A stretch of 64,000 bases of DNA from an uncultured Clostridia bacterium (GCA_947632025.1 CANRNN010000003.1:62001-126000); one strand, 5' to 3'; counted from the first letter of the stretch, positions 26,829 to 36,652 are shown. Notes: a model not told the origin generated them from the sequence alone. A program made the numbers and translations.

Positions 26829-27653
26829 TCAGCCCTCTTCCACATCGGGAACGTCCTCGGCTTCTCCCTCGGCTTCCTGCTCCGTATCGCCGCCGACTTC
26901 GCCTGTGGTATTGTCGTCGGGCTCGACGGGCTCTGTTCCGTCAACCTTGTCGTCAGCGCTGTCGTCGGGTTCGGTAGGTTCTGTCGGGTCTGTTTTATCG
27001 TCGTCGACCACTGTTGCGTAGGTAACTTCTTTCAGATCCTCCATAGCGTAAGCCTTGCCGCCGATAACGACCTTTATTGTGCCGTTGTCCATCTGGATAG
27101 CGTCAATAAAGCCGTAAACGTCGCCTTCGTCTGATTTTACTGTCGCGAACATTCCGACCATCATAGCCGCTCTTGCGATACTGTCGCCGAAGTTTCCCGA
27201 ACCGTATCCGCTGCTTACGGAATCGTTATTCTGGACTGCGGTTATTTTCGAGATATCGAAATCCATACCGTTGATAGTTACCGTATAGCTATCGCCGTTC
27301 TTTACGACCTTTTCTACTACGCCCGTCTGCATTACGAGGTTCGGACCGTCCATCATAGAGCCTGTTGCTACCTTTCCCACGAGGGAAGATGCGTAATTTG
27401 CCATTGAGTACTTACTTGTATCGAGCATATACTGCATTGACGAGAAAGTCGCCAGCTGCGAGATAAACTCTGTGTTTGTGGTAGGCTCCAGCGGGTCTTG
27501 GTTGCTCATTTCCGCAACGAGCAGATTCAGGAATGTTTCCTGATTTACAAGGTCTTTATCCGAATCCACATACAGATCCTTGTATTTCTCGTGATTAGCC
27601 TTGATCTGGTCGATAGACGAGGTGTAGCCTGTGATGTCGCCTATATCTGCCAT
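26829..27653 (-). CDS. flgD: Flagellar hook assembly scaffold FlgD
   Basis: 274 aa. N-terminal LVNQETFLNLLVAEMSNQDP with TEFISQLATFSSM is diagnostic of the FlgD hook-cap domain. The last 55 residues form an Asp/Glu/Pro/Thr-rich tail (TEPTEPDDSADD...) not usual in FlgD. Placed between fliK and the TIGR02530 gene. Confidence 0.92.
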   Translation of the reverse strand: MADIGDITGYTSSIDQIKANHEKYKDLYVDSDKDLVNQETFLNLLVAEMSNQDPLEPTTNTEFISQLATFSSMQYMLDTSKYSMANYASSLVGKVATGSMMDGPNLVMQTGVVEKVVKNGDSYTVTINGMDFDISKITAVQNNDSVSSGYGSGNFGDSIARAAMMVGMFATVKSDEGDVYGFIDAIQMDNGTIKVVIGGKAYAMEDLKEVTYATVVDDDKTDPTEPTEPDDSADDKVDGTEPVEPDDNTTGEVGGDTEQEAEGEAEDVPDVEEG

Positions 27654-27677
27654 TGTTTTTCCTCCTTTGCAAAAAAA

Positions 27678-29207
27678 TCACATTGCCGCGATAATTTCCG
27701 CGAAAGACTTTCCGTCCTCTTCCTCGTCGGAATTTTTCTTATCGTCGCGGTAGTAGGGGTTTTTGGAGCTTCCGTTGTAGTCCTGCGCGAGCGTTTCCTG
27801 CTGGGATTCGCTTACGGTCTGCCAGCTTTCAAGCTGTATTCCGTTGTTTTTGAGGTTGGACTGCATAAGCTCGCTGTGCTGTTCGAGCAGCCGCTGTGTT
27901 CTTGCGTTTTCCGCCATAATCGTTACGGAAACCGCGCCGTCCGCCGCCTTAGAGAGCTTTACGGTGATCTTTCCGAGTTCTTCGGGGTTAAGCGTAAGTG
28001 AGTACTCGGAATTCTCCTTGTTTTCGGAAACTGCCTCTTCGACGAGCTTTGTCACCTGATTCAGAACGTTTCTGGGCGTAACGCGTATTTCGCTTCCGTC
28101 CTTAGCCGTGAAAACTATCGGCGTATCCGCGCTGAGTGGTCTTGTGACATTTGCGGGCTTTGGCTCGTTCTGCTTGTCGGACTTTCCGAGCTTTGCTGCG
28201 CGGAGCATTTCAAGCTCCTCGTTCAATGCCCTTTGTTTATCCGATTTTGCGTCCGTTGGTGCTGTTTTGGGTTCGCTTGAAACTTCGGCGGTCTGCTTTG
28301 CGCTCTGTTTAAGAGCGTCGGCGTTCGGTTCGGTTTTTTCGGGAGCCTTGGTGACTGTCACGGTCGGCTCTTCGATCTCACCGTTTTTGAGCGCCTGTTC
28401 GAGCAATTTTGCCGTGTTGGCGTCTTCAGCTGTTCCCTTGAGGACTTCGGCGGAAATTTCGCCTGTACGCTCGAAAGTATCCTTGTTCTCGCGAATGTGT
28501 TCCTCTTGGACTGCTTCAACGTGTTCTTCGATGATCTGCGCGAAAATTGAGCCTTCGGCGATATCCTTGACCTCATTCTCAATGGGGAACGAAAGCGTAT
28601 CCGCCGTTTCGGGGTATTCGGGGAGCGGCTCGCTTATTCCGTCGAGGATCGTGACTTTGTCCTCGTTCTCGCGTTCATTGTGCTTTTCCAGGAAGCTGTA
28701 GATCTCCATCAACAGCATATCTTGGATAGAAGCCGAGAAATCCTGCTGGAGCATAGCCGCCTGCACAGGGTCGAACAGGGAGTCCCGTTCGGGTTCGCCG
28801 TCCTTTTCCTCCTCGTCCTCTTCGGATTCGTCCTTTTCGAGCTCACCGCTTTTCTTGAGAATAATGATCGCTTTCAGAAGCTCGTAAGTAAGATTTTCGG
28901 CAGGAACGTCCTCAATGTCGACTTCGCCTTTGAGAATCATTCTCGCAAGCTTCATCGGGTCATCGGGAACTATCGTCGAAGTTTCTGTTTGAGTGAGCGT
29001 TGCCTGTTCCGGCTTAACCGATTCGACTGTAAACTGACTTACCGCCTTATCCTCAGCCACTAAAGCTTTTTCGCTCTTGTCAAAGTCGTTCAGGATCTTC
29101 GCAAACTGCTGCTGTTCCTTGACCGTATGCTCGACACGCTGCGAGATATTTGCATCGCTGACCATAAAATCCGCACGATAATTGCTCTGATACATTGAAA
29201 CTGCCAT
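27678..29207 (-). CDS. fliK: Flagellar hook-length control protein FliK
   Basis: 509 aa. A long, charged, low-complexity N-terminal part (ruler region) and a conserved C-terminal domain (about 380-470) with YSLTLNPEELGKITVKL, the FliK substrate-switch motif that acts on FlhB. Position between fliJ and flgD agrees. Confidence 0.9.
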   Translation of the reverse strand: MAVSMYQSNYRADFMVSDANISQRVEHTVKEQQQFAKILNDFDKSEKALVAEDKAVSQFTVESVKPEQATLTQTETSTIVPDDPMKLARMILKGEVDIEDVPAENLTYELLKAIIILKKSGELEKDESEEDEEEKDGEPERDSLFDPVQAAMLQQDFSASIQDMLLMEIYSFLEKHNERENEDKVTILDGISEPLPEYPETADTLSFPIENEVKDIAEGSIFAQIIEEHVEAVQEEHIRENKDTFERTGEISAEVLKGTAEDANTAKLLEQALKNGEIEEPTVTVTKAPEKTEPNADALKQSAKQTAEVSSEPKTAPTDAKSDKQRALNEELEMLRAAKLGKSDKQNEPKPANVTRPLSADTPIVFTAKDGSEIRVTPRNVLNQVTKLVEEAVSENKENSEYSLTLNPEELGKITVKLSKAADGAVSVTIMAENARTQRLLEQHSELMQSNLKNNGIQLESWQTVSESQQETLAQDYNGSSKNPYYRDDKKNSDEEEDGKSFAEIIAAM

Positions 29208-29273
29208 TGTTTCACCTCCTTAAAATAATAATGTATATATCAAGGCTTGCGCCGTGATAACTGAATTATGGAA

Positions 29274-29735
29274 TTATTGTTCCTGAGCGGAAATTGCCGC
29301 TCTGACGGTCTGTCCGCTGACGAACTCCTCGATGAACTGTTCGTTTTCCTTGCCTGCTGCTGCGTTGTACTCTTCAAGCTGTTTTTCTTCAAGTTTTTCG
29401 AGAGTTTTCACATCTTTGGTGGCTTCCACCACGACACCGAGCTGCTTTTCGATCTCCGCCTGCTTCAATATCGCCTGTTGTTCCTTGAAGTGTATTTCCT
29501 GCTGGAGTGTTACTATGTAACGCTTTCTCATCGCGATGTCGCTTGCAGTCGAGCCTAACATACACACTCTTTCGAGCTGCTCGCTCTGCTCTGCGACTTT
29601 ATCGACGAGTATCTCCCGCGCCTCCTCTATCCGCTTCAGATCCGCCTGAAGAAGCGCGAGCGCGTTTTTCTGCCTGTCAAGCTCCTGCTCCCGAAAATCC
29701 AAAAGCTTCCGAAGAGTAAACTGAAATTTCTTCAA
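29274..29735 (-). CDS. fliJ: Flagellar export protein FliJ
   Basis: 153 aa, almost entirely coiled coil. Starts MKKFQFTLRKLLDFREQELD, the typical FliJ N terminus. TTG start at 29735 with AAGGTG upstream. It works with the FliI ATPase encoded 11 bp upstream. Confidence 0.9.
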   Translation of the reverse strand: MKKFQFTLRKLLDFREQELDRQKNALALLQADLKRIEEAREILVDKVAEQSEQLERVCMLGSTASDIAMRKRYIVTLQQEIHFKEQQAILKQAEIEKQLGVVVEATKDVKTLEKLEEKQLEEYNAAAGKENEQFIEEFVSGQTVRAAISAQEQ

Positions 29736-29746
29736 TGAAAATCACC

Positions 29747-31063
29747 TTACTTCCTGTCGCTTACCGCGTCGATAAGCCGCAAAACCGTATCATTGAAGCT
29801 TACGCTATCGTCAACCGACTGAATAAGGAAACGGTTTATTGCGTCTATCTTGTTTATTGCCTCGTCAAGCTGCGGATTCGTGCCGTGCTTGTAAGCTCCT
29901 ATCGAAATAAGGTCGAAATTGGAATTGTAAAGCGACAGCAGATTTCTCAGCTTTCCGGCGGCTTCCTTATGCTCCGGCGTTGCTATTTCACTCATAAGAC
30001 GTGAAACGCTCGACAGTATGTCAATAGCGGGATAATGGTTTTGCGCCGCGATCTTGCGTGAAAGAATGATATGTCCGTCTATGATACCGCGGACGGTATC
30101 GGCTATCGGCTCGTTGGTATCATCGCCCTCAACAAGGACAGTATAAATTCCCGTTATTGAGCCTTTCGGGAAATTTCCTGCACGTTCAAGCAATTTCGGC
30201 ATTGCGCTGTAAATTGACGGAGTATAACCTCTCGCTATCGGTGGCTCGCCTGTTGAAAGTCCTACCTCGCGCAGCGCCATTGCGTAACGCGTAAGCGAAT
30301 CCATCATAAGCAGAACGTCCTTGCCCTGATTCATATAATACTCCGCTATCGCCGTTGCGGTAAGCGGGCATTTGCTTCTCATCATAGCGGGCTGATCGGA
30401 AGTTGCAACCACCAGCACCGATCGCGCCATACCCTCAGGTCCGAGATCTCTTTCAATAAACTCGCGCACCTCACGTCCACGCTCTCCTACGAGGGCGATA
30501 ACGTTCACGTCCGCCTTGACCTTTCTCGCTATCATTCCCATAAGTGTCGATTTTCCGACACCTGAACCCGCGAAGATGCCCATTCTCTGACCCTTGCCCA
30601 TTGTCAGCATACCGTCGATAGCTTTAACGCCAAGCTCAATCGTTTCGTGAATAGGCGGTCGCGTGAACGGATTCACGGGGATTCCCGTAATTGAAACCTC
30701 GTCGGAGTATGCGATTTCGGCGCCCCCGTCAAGCGGACTTCCCAATGCGTCGATTATACGCCCTTTAAGTCCCTCGCCCACCTTAACGTTGAGTTTTGCG
30801 CCCGTGTTGTCGACTATGCTTCCCGGACCTATACCCTCGATATCGGTATACGGCATAAGCAGTATATTGCTTTTGTTGAAGCCGACGACCTCCGCCTTGA
30901 TAAACGAGGTCATATCTTTCGAGAAGATCCTGCAAACGTCGCCGATGTTGCACACCGGACCGCTTGCCTCAATAGTCATACCGACTATCTTCTCGATTTT
31001 TCCCATATAGCGGAAAAGGTCACTTTCCTTTATATCCTCTCTGAACGCCGAAAGATTCAGCAT
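29747..31063 (-). CDS. fliI: Flagellar export ATPase FliI
   Basis: 438 aa. Walker A GIFAGSGVGKSTLMG at about residue 162, Walker B VLLMMDSLTRYAMA, and the F1-beta-like signature PSIYSAMPKLLERAG. Energises the flagellar type III export with FliH and FliJ, its immediate neighbours. Confidence 0.96.
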   Translation of the reverse strand: MLNLSAFREDIKESDLFRYMGKIEKIVGMTIEASGPVCNIGDVCRIFSKDMTSFIKAEVVGFNKSNILLMPYTDIEGIGPGSIVDNTGAKLNVKVGEGLKGRIIDALGSPLDGGAEIAYSDEVSITGIPVNPFTRPPIHETIELGVKAIDGMLTMGKGQRMGIFAGSGVGKSTLMGMIARKVKADVNVIALVGERGREVREFIERDLGPEGMARSVLVVATSDQPAMMRSKCPLTATAIAEYYMNQGKDVLLMMDSLTRYAMALREVGLSTGEPPIARGYTPSIYSAMPKLLERAGNFPKGSITGIYTVLVEGDDTNEPIADTVRGIIDGHIILSRKIAAQNHYPAIDILSSVSRLMSEIATPEHKEAAGKLRNLLSLYNSNFDLISIGAYKHGTNPQLDEAINKIDAINRFLIQSVDDSVSFNDTVLRLIDAVSDRK

Positions 31064-31112
31064 TTTTCACCCTCCGCCTGTATATTAACGCGGTTTCCCG
31101 CCTTATTATCGG

Positions 31113-32114
31113 TCATTCTTCAATATAGTCCGCGCTGTCGTCCCTCTCGTCCGGATCCTCGGACTCCTCGGCGGGCATTGAAGCTTTCCTTTTACGTTTT
31201 TTCGGAGCTTCATCAGTGAACATTCCGTTTCCAAGCTCCCGTATCATTTTCAGTTGAGTTTGTATACCCGCGTCGGTAATTTCCTCGCCGTTGTCGACGA
31301 TCACGGTACCCGCCTCCGCGTCCGCGAGAAGTTCGACCTCAACTCTTGCCGCTCCGCCGCAAAGCTCCTTTAAATACTCGTAATCTCCGGCAAGCTCTGT
31401 CGATGCGCCGTTTTCGTCGAGTGTTATGCGTATCATCTGCGAATTGCGGAAATCCTTCGCGGCTTTCTTTATAAGCTTTTTCGCGGCAGTTCCGTCCTTA
31501 ACCGACATTGAATCGAGCGTTACCTTATTTGCGATAGCCATTACGGTTTCGTAAATTTCCTTTTCGTAACGCTTAAAGAGTTCCACCTTATGAATGTTTA
31601 TCTGCTCGGCGTAATTTCTTGCTTCATCGAGCACACCCTGCCCCTCGGCAAGGCACGCTTCTATACCGTCCTTACGCCCCTGCTCAAAGCCCTCGGCTCT
31701 TGCTTTTATAAACACGTCGCCGCGTGTCTTTTCCGCGTCACGGACTATCTCGTCGGCGTGTGACTCGGCATTTTTTACAAGCTCGTCGGCGCGTCGTCTT
31801 GCTTCAAGGATCACTTCCTTGCCCTGCTCTATGTACTGCTCTTTCAGTGCGACAAGCTCGGCTTTCAGACGTTCATTCTCGCGCTCACGGGACACGATCT
31901 GCGCCTCACGCTCGGCAAGCTTCGCGGCTGCCGCTTCGAGCAGCTCCCTTTCGGTAGGCTCCGGAGCTTTCTCTTCGGCAGCTTCAACATTTTCGGGTTC
32001 TTGGGCGGGGACGTTATTTTCGGAATTTTCTTCTGCTCTGCGTATTCCGAGAGTATTTTCTATATCCACTCCGCCCGCTGCATAGCGCACGGAATTGTAT
32101 TTCAGCACTCCCAC
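31113..32114 (-). CDS. fliH: Flagellar assembly protein FliH
   Basis: About 333 aa. A central coiled coil rich in Glu, Ala and Arg (about 60-165) is followed by a FliH/YscL-type C-terminal domain. A charged tail (PKKRKRKASMPAEESEDP) is unusual. The frame is open to a GTG at 32132, but GGGGGG lies just after it and fits the GTG at 32114, which I choose. Regulates FliI, encoded next. Confidence 0.85.
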   Translation of the reverse strand: MGVLKYNSVRYAAGGVDIENTLGIRRAEENSENNVPAQEPENVEAAEEKAPEPTERELLEAAAAKLAEREAQIVSRERENERLKAELVALKEQYIEQGKEVILEARRRADELVKNAESHADEIVRDAEKTRGDVFIKARAEGFEQGRKDGIEACLAEGQGVLDEARNYAEQINIHKVELFKRYEKEIYETVMAIANKVTLDSMSVKDGTAAKKLIKKAAKDFRNSQMIRITLDENGASTELAGDYEYLKELCGGAARVEVELLADAEAGTVIVDNGEEITDAGIQTQLKMIRELGNGMFTDEAPKKRKRKASMPAEESEDPDERDDSADYIEE

Positions 32115-32204
32115 TGCTATCCCCCCGTACACGGCTTTTTCTGTTATGCCGTTATTTGTTCAACACATAAATATCCGAAGCTCCGCGAACATCGGGCTGC
32201 AAGA

Positions 32205-33233
32205 TCAGGCGATGATCTCGTCGCTGCCGCCGCGGGAAATGGTGATCGTACCCTCCTGCTCAAGGCGGCGGATAATGCCGACGATCCTCTGCTGTGCCTC
32301 ATCGACATCACGCATACGAACGTTGTGCAGATACTCGATATCCGCCTGCAGGTTCTCACGCGCACGCGAGGAAATGTTCTGGAAAATACATTCCGCGACC
32401 TCCTGCGTCGAGCCCTTGATAGCCACCGCAAGATCCTTGGAATCCACCTGCTTGACGAACTCCTGAATATCCTTGGAATCGAGGTTGACGATATCCTCGA
32501 ACACGAACATCTTCTGCTTTATCATATCCGCGAGTTTCTGGTCACGGACGGACAATTCGTCGAAGATAAACTTTTCTGTTGCGCGGTCGACGTTGTTCAT
32601 GACTTCTGCAACGTAGTTTATACCGCCTACTTCCATAGAATCCGTGGAAGCAAGGCTTGCGAACTTCTTTTCAAGTGAAACTTCTATGGACTTCACGACC
32701 TCAGGCGAGGCTCTGTCCATATTCGCTATACGCTTTACAACCTCGACACGCTTTTCTTTCGGAAGCTCCGACAATATTGCCGAAGCCTGATCCACTCTCG
32801 CATACGAGAGGATAAGCGCGATCGTCTGCGGGTGCTCGTTCTGTACGATAGCCAGCAGGTTTTTATAGTCAGCCTTGCGGACGAAGTCGAACGACTTTGT
32901 TTCAAGCTGTTTTGTGATACGGTTGAGCAGCGTGTTAGCTGCTTCCGCTCCGAATGCCTTTTCGAGAACGTTTCTGGCGTAGTCGATACCGCCCTCTGCT
33001 ACTACTTTCTGAGTAAGGCACAGCTCGTAGAACTCGTTAAGGACCTCCTCAACGGTTTCTATCGGGTGATATTCCATTCTCGCAAGCTCGACAGAGATCG
33101 CTTCGACCTCCTCATCGGACAAATGCTTGTATATCGCGGACGCGTTTTCCGCGCCCATTGAAGCCAGCACCAACGCGCCCTTCTGGGCGGCGGTCAGACC
33201 GCCTTCCTTTTTCTCGTCTTTCTTTGCAGGCAT
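32205..33233 (-). CDS. fliG: Flagellar motor switch protein FliG
   Basis: 342 aa. The middle-domain EHPQ motif (IVQNEHPQTIALILSY) and the C-terminal torque helix with charged residues (FVFEDIVNLDSKDIQEFVK) are present. Couples MotA to the C ring. Follows fliF by 91 bp. Confidence 0.96.
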   Translation of the reverse strand: MPAKKDEKKEGGLTAAQKGALVLASMGAENASAIYKHLSDEEVEAISVELARMEYHPIETVEEVLNEFYELCLTQKVVAEGGIDYARNVLEKAFGAEAANTLLNRITKQLETKSFDFVRKADYKNLLAIVQNEHPQTIALILSYARVDQASAILSELPKEKRVEVVKRIANMDRASPEVVKSIEVSLEKKFASLASTDSMEVGGINYVAEVMNNVDRATEKFIFDELSVRDQKLADMIKQKMFVFEDIVNLDSKDIQEFVKQVDSKDLAVAIKGSTQEVAECIFQNISSRARENLQADIEYLHNVRMRDVDEAQQRIVGIIRRLEQEGTITISRGGSDEIIA

Positions 33234-33324
33234 TTTGATCCCTCCCGACGATAAATTTTGATTTTAAAGCCACAGGTATATTATTTAATAATGATAAACA
33301 GGACTTTCCGACTGCGTCAGCCTG

Positions 33325-34995
33325 TTACTTGTTTGCTTCCTCACGGAGCATATTGCGGAGTATCTGTGCTACGATATCGGGGCTGCTGCGCGCAAACTCG
33401 GCGATCTCGCGCTTGAGGATAGTTTCGCGGGACTCCTTGCCTGCCTCCTCGGTAAGAGAAGCGATATTGAAGTCCACTTCCTGAGGCTGCTGTTCGCTTT
33501 CATTCCACTGAGCGGAATCTGCCTGAGCTGCCTGAGCCGCAGCCCAAGCCATTTCCTGTCTTCTCCTCATTTTCTTCTTCCTATTCTTTGACATAAAGAG
33601 AGATACGATAAGCAGTGCGATAAGGATAATTCCAAGCGCTATAACGAGGAACAGAAGCATATTTCTGTATCCGTCCGGCGGTCTTGTAATTACTCCGAAG
33701 CCGTCGCCGGGAGCCACTGTAGAACCGTTGGGATTTGAAAGTGCGAACGGCGTAGCCATAACGTGTACAAATTCAACCGTCGTACCTGCCGCGTCCGCGA
33801 CGACTTGCGCTATGTCCTCGCGCTCCGCCTCGGTCATTGCCGAAGTGTTTATCATAACTCCGACTGACAGCTGCTGTATTTCGTAGCCGTCCTTGTTGAT
33901 CTCCGTGACGATATTGGTCACGTCGTACTCGGTTTCGTCGTAATTATAATAGTAGCTCTCACCGTCGTCAAGACCCTCTATAGTGGGGTAATCGGGCGAG
34001 TTGTCGGCATTGGGACCTTCTCCCACCACGCCGTCGCCGACATTTGCTTCGATATTGGAATCTACATGCTTGTCATGAGAAAGTACGCCGGAATTATTAT
34101 CGCTGTCCGGTGACGGGAAATATTCGGTCGAAGTGATCGTTTTTCCGTCATAGTTGAGGATAGCTGCTACATTTACAGCGTATCCGTTCTTTCCGTAGAC
34201 CTTAGTGAGCCACGAATCGAGGTTGCTTAGTATAGCGTTTTCCATCTGACGCTGGAACGCGAAACGCTTCTGCGCTATCGGAACGCCCGATTTATCTTCT
34301 CCGAGCGCCATCTCCTCTTCCTTGGAGATCCACTCGTACTCGCGTCCGTAGGTATCCGTAACGGAAATATTGTCCTTTGTAAGACCCTCGACGCTCTTGG
34401 AAACTATCGCGAATATCGACCGCACCTCGCCGTTGGTAAGCTCCTCGTCGCCATTCAGGCGGAGCGTCACGGAGCAGGTCGGAAGCTCCTCTTCGGGAGT
34501 TATGCTATAGTTTTTCTTTTCGGGGATATCAAGGTGAACATACGCCTGATAAACCGATTCCAGCTCGCGCAGAGTTGCCGCGATACGGGTTTCACGCTGC
34601 TGACGGGCTACCTCTCGCTTATCGGAATCTGTACTCCAGAGGTCTACTCCGTCGTTCCAGATGTCGTAATTCATCGAATCCTTCGGATAGCCCTGTACGG
34701 CGAGCTGCATTCTCAGGTTGTCCGCCTGATCTGACGGAACTATTATCTCGTCGCCCTTGAGCTTAACGTCCCTTACTCCGAGGTCGGAGATGACCGACGC
34801 TATCTCGCTTGCTTCCTCAGTGGTAAGTCCCGAATAGAGGACTGCCTCGTCCTTATGGTTGAGGATAATCGAAAGTATCACGATTATCGCGATCAAGGCA
34901 ACGGGTATCGCCAATATCATTATTTTCACTGCCGTGGAGAATCCCGTCCACTTGTCCTTGATAACCGTCGTTACCTTTTTAATTTTTTCGTTCAT
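33325..34995 (-). CDS. fliF: Flagellar MS-ring protein FliF
   Basis: 556 aa with membrane helices near residues 22-42 and 445-467, ring-building periplasmic domains between them (SVTLRLNGDEELTNGEVRSI), and a C-terminal FliG-binding tail (REIAEFARSSPDIVAQILRN). An Asp/Asn/Gly-rich loop lies at about residues 300-350. Confidence 0.95.
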   Translation of the reverse strand: MNEKIKKVTTVIKDKWTGFSTAVKIMILAIPVALIAIIVILSIILNHKDEAVLYSGLTTEEASEIASVISDLGVRDVKLKGDEIIVPSDQADNLRMQLAVQGYPKDSMNYDIWNDGVDLWSTDSDKREVARQQRETRIAATLRELESVYQAYVHLDIPEKKNYSITPEEELPTCSVTLRLNGDEELTNGEVRSIFAIVSKSVEGLTKDNISVTDTYGREYEWISKEEEMALGEDKSGVPIAQKRFAFQRQMENAILSNLDSWLTKVYGKNGYAVNVAAILNYDGKTITSTEYFPSPDSDNNSGVLSHDKHVDSNIEANVGDGVVGEGPNADNSPDYPTIEGLDDGESYYYNYDETEYDVTNIVTEINKDGYEIQQLSVGVMINTSAMTEAEREDIAQVVADAAGTTVEFVHVMATPFALSNPNGSTVAPGDGFGVITRPPDGYRNMLLFLVIALGIILIALLIVSLFMSKNRKKKMRRRQEMAWAAAQAAQADSAQWNESEQQPQEVDFNIASLTEEAGKESRETILKREIAEFARSSPDIVAQILRNMLREEANK

Positions 34996-35022
34996 TTATG
35001 TAAATGCCTCCGGGCTCCTCAT

Positions 35023-35358
35023 TTAAATCTGCATGTTTATAATAGAATTATACGCGCTGAGGACTTCATTCTTTACGGTAACAAGCAGATCGACAGCCGT
35101 GTTTGCTTTTTCGATGTTTGCCTGAACGGTCGCGAGGTCGTCGATATTTCCGAGCATAAGGTTGATAGCGTCGCGGTCTACCTGCTCGTTAGTTTCGATA
35201 ACATTATTTACCATTCCTCTAAAAATATCGAGGAACGAAGCCTGCTCCACGTCGGGAAGCTCGACGGAAGTCGCGCCCATATGAAGCATTTTGCTCATCG
35301 GATCCATTTTGGTGAGTCTTGTAAGAGTTTCTGTTGACTGAAGCGGGATCAAAGCCAT
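35023..35358 (-). CDS. fliE: Flagellar hook-basal body protein FliE
   Basis: 111 aa. C-terminal DAINLMLGNIDDLATVQANI and AVDLLVTVKNEVLSAYNSI match the FliE family, which links the MS ring and rod. Lies between flgC and fliF. Confidence 0.92.
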   Translation of the reverse strand: MALIPLQSTETLTRLTKMDPMSKMLHMGATSVELPDVEQASFLDIFRGMVNNVIETNEQVDRDAINLMLGNIDDLATVQANIEKANTAVDLLVTVKNEVLSAYNSIINMQI

Positions 35359-35379
35359 AATATTTACTATCCTTTCGTT

Positions 35380-35462
35380 TCGTGAATAAGCGGTATGCGG
35401 CGTTCTTAAAGTGCCGCTTTAGCTGAAGCAAGCGGCGGACACGGTCTTTGCCGTGCGCCCTA
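35380..35462 (-). other. Structured gap between flgC and fliE
   Basis: On the minus strand this 112-nt gap can fold GCACGG/CCGTGT and then GCCGCTT/AAAGCGGC hairpins. There is no T-run, so termination is unlikely; mRNA processing is possible. Confidence 0.4.
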
Positions 35463-35470
35463 TGCCGAAA

Positions 35471-35935
35471 TTATCCCTTGCCGATATTGAGGGAAGCCTG
35501 TATTATTCCCTGCATCGCCTGAAACAGCGAATAATTAGCGTTGAACGCATTTGTTGCGGCTATCGCGTCCGTTTCCTCTACGGCGAGGTTGACATTTGCC
35601 TCGTAGATATAGCCGAACTCGTCAGCGAGGGGATTATCGGGGCTGTAAATAGGCTCCGGCGGAGTTTCGTCCTCCACCACTCTTGTTGCCTCAACGCCGC
35701 GCAGCTGCGTATAGGCGAACAGGCCCGGCGTATATAATCCGTCCTTCATACGCTTGAACAGCGTAGCCTTAAAAGTCTTATCCTCGCCGTAAACGACCAT
35801 CTGCCGCTTATAAGCCTCTTCGGGCGTAGAAGCGTAAGTACCCGCTGCGGCGGTGTTCTGTGCTATGATGCTGAGTCGGAATCTCTCGGCTGTCATTCCC
35901 GACAGCGGAATGTTAAGCGAACTCAAAAAAGCCAT
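35471..35935 (-). CDS. flgC: Flagellar rod protein FlgC
   Basis: 154 aa. N terminus with RLSIIAQNTAAAGTYAST and C terminus ATNAFNANYSLFQAMQG, which fit the rod-protein family. Second gene of the operon after flgB. The core FlgC features DNPLADEFGYIYEANVNLAV are clear. Confidence 0.92.
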   Translation of the reverse strand: MAFLSSLNIPLSGMTAERFRLSIIAQNTAAAGTYASTPEEAYKRQMVVYGEDKTFKATLFKRMKDGLYTPGLFAYTQLRGVEATRVVEDETPPEPIYSPDNPLADEFGYIYEANVNLAVEETDAIAATNAFNANYSLFQAMQGIIQASLNIGKG

Positions 35936-35947
35936 ATTTTACCTCCG

Positions 35948-36313
35948 TCACTTAGTGACCAATGCGCTTCTTATGCGCGTGAAATTTCCGTTCATCTGGT
36001 TGATAAGAGCGTCGATCTGGTATGCGGTTTTGGTATATTCTGCCATCTGCGTATCATGGTCGACGTTGTTGCGATCCTCCTGATCGCTTGTGATATAATC
36101 CACTTTAAGTCTTTGTGCGAGGTTCAGCTCCTTTTTAATGGTGCCGTTCGCACGGATCTTATCCTTAAGTATCCCTTCAAAGTCCAGATATTTACAATTA
36201 TATCCGGGAGTATCCTCGTTAGTTAAGTTTTGTGCGATAATTTGCTGTTTCTGCCACATGACGGAAATGCCCTGTTCGAGGATTCTGAATGCGGTGGTGT
36301 CGAATAAAGCCAT
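35948..36313 (-). CDS. flgB: Flagellar rod protein FlgB
   Basis: 121 aa. IIAQNLTNEDTPGYNCKYLD is the conserved N-terminal rod motif. First gene of the flagellar train; GAGGTGAT precedes the ATG, about 90 bp downstream of a strong promoter. Confidence 0.93.
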   Translation of the reverse strand: MALFDTTAFRILEQGISVMWQKQQIIAQNLTNEDTPGYNCKYLDFEGILKDKIRANGTIKKELNLAQRLKVDYITSDQEDRNNVDHDTQMAEYTKTAYQIDALINQMNGNFTRIRSALVTK

Positions 36314-36400
36314 AGTTTATCACCTCAGTATTATAAAATATTTATAATGTATACCCTGTATTTGGGCGCAACTAGCCCATACTTATACTTATCCATAATT

Positions 36401-36429
36401 ATTATACACCATTATTCAGAATTTTTCAA
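36401..36429 (-). promoter_or_regulatory. SigA promoter of the flagellar operon
   Basis: Minus strand: TTGAAA (36429-36424), 17-nt spacer and TATAAT (36406-36401). The leader holds a TGGGC/GCCCA hairpin (36363-36379). No SigD-type box is visible, so the early flagellar genes appear to be read by the housekeeping polymerase. Confidence 0.78.
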
Positions 36430-36623
36430 GGCTTTTTTTGAAGCAAAATATTTCCGTTTTTACGATTTTTCTCCTATAAAATTCAAAAATTCCTTTTACG
36501 AAGCGGATTCGTGGCGTTCGCCCGTAAAATGTGCAATTTATACAAATTTTGCACTGATTTTTATTGATTTTTTATAATCCCGTTTTTTGCTGAAATTCTC
36601 ACAAAAATTTCACAAAAAACCTC

Positions 36624-36652
36624 TTGACAAAATAAAAAAAGAGTGATAAAAT
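36624..36652 (+). promoter_or_regulatory. trpEp: SigA promoter of the trp operon
   Basis: TTGACA (36624-36629), 17-nt spacer and TAAAAT (36647-36652). It lies about 195 bp from the divergent flagellar promoter; the AT-rich stretch between them (36430-36623) shows nothing else. Confidence 0.8.

Noticed and set aside
31113-32132. GTG at 32132 as the fliH start
   Set aside because: The run of G that could serve as ribosome site lies after it; the GTG at 32114 is better placed.
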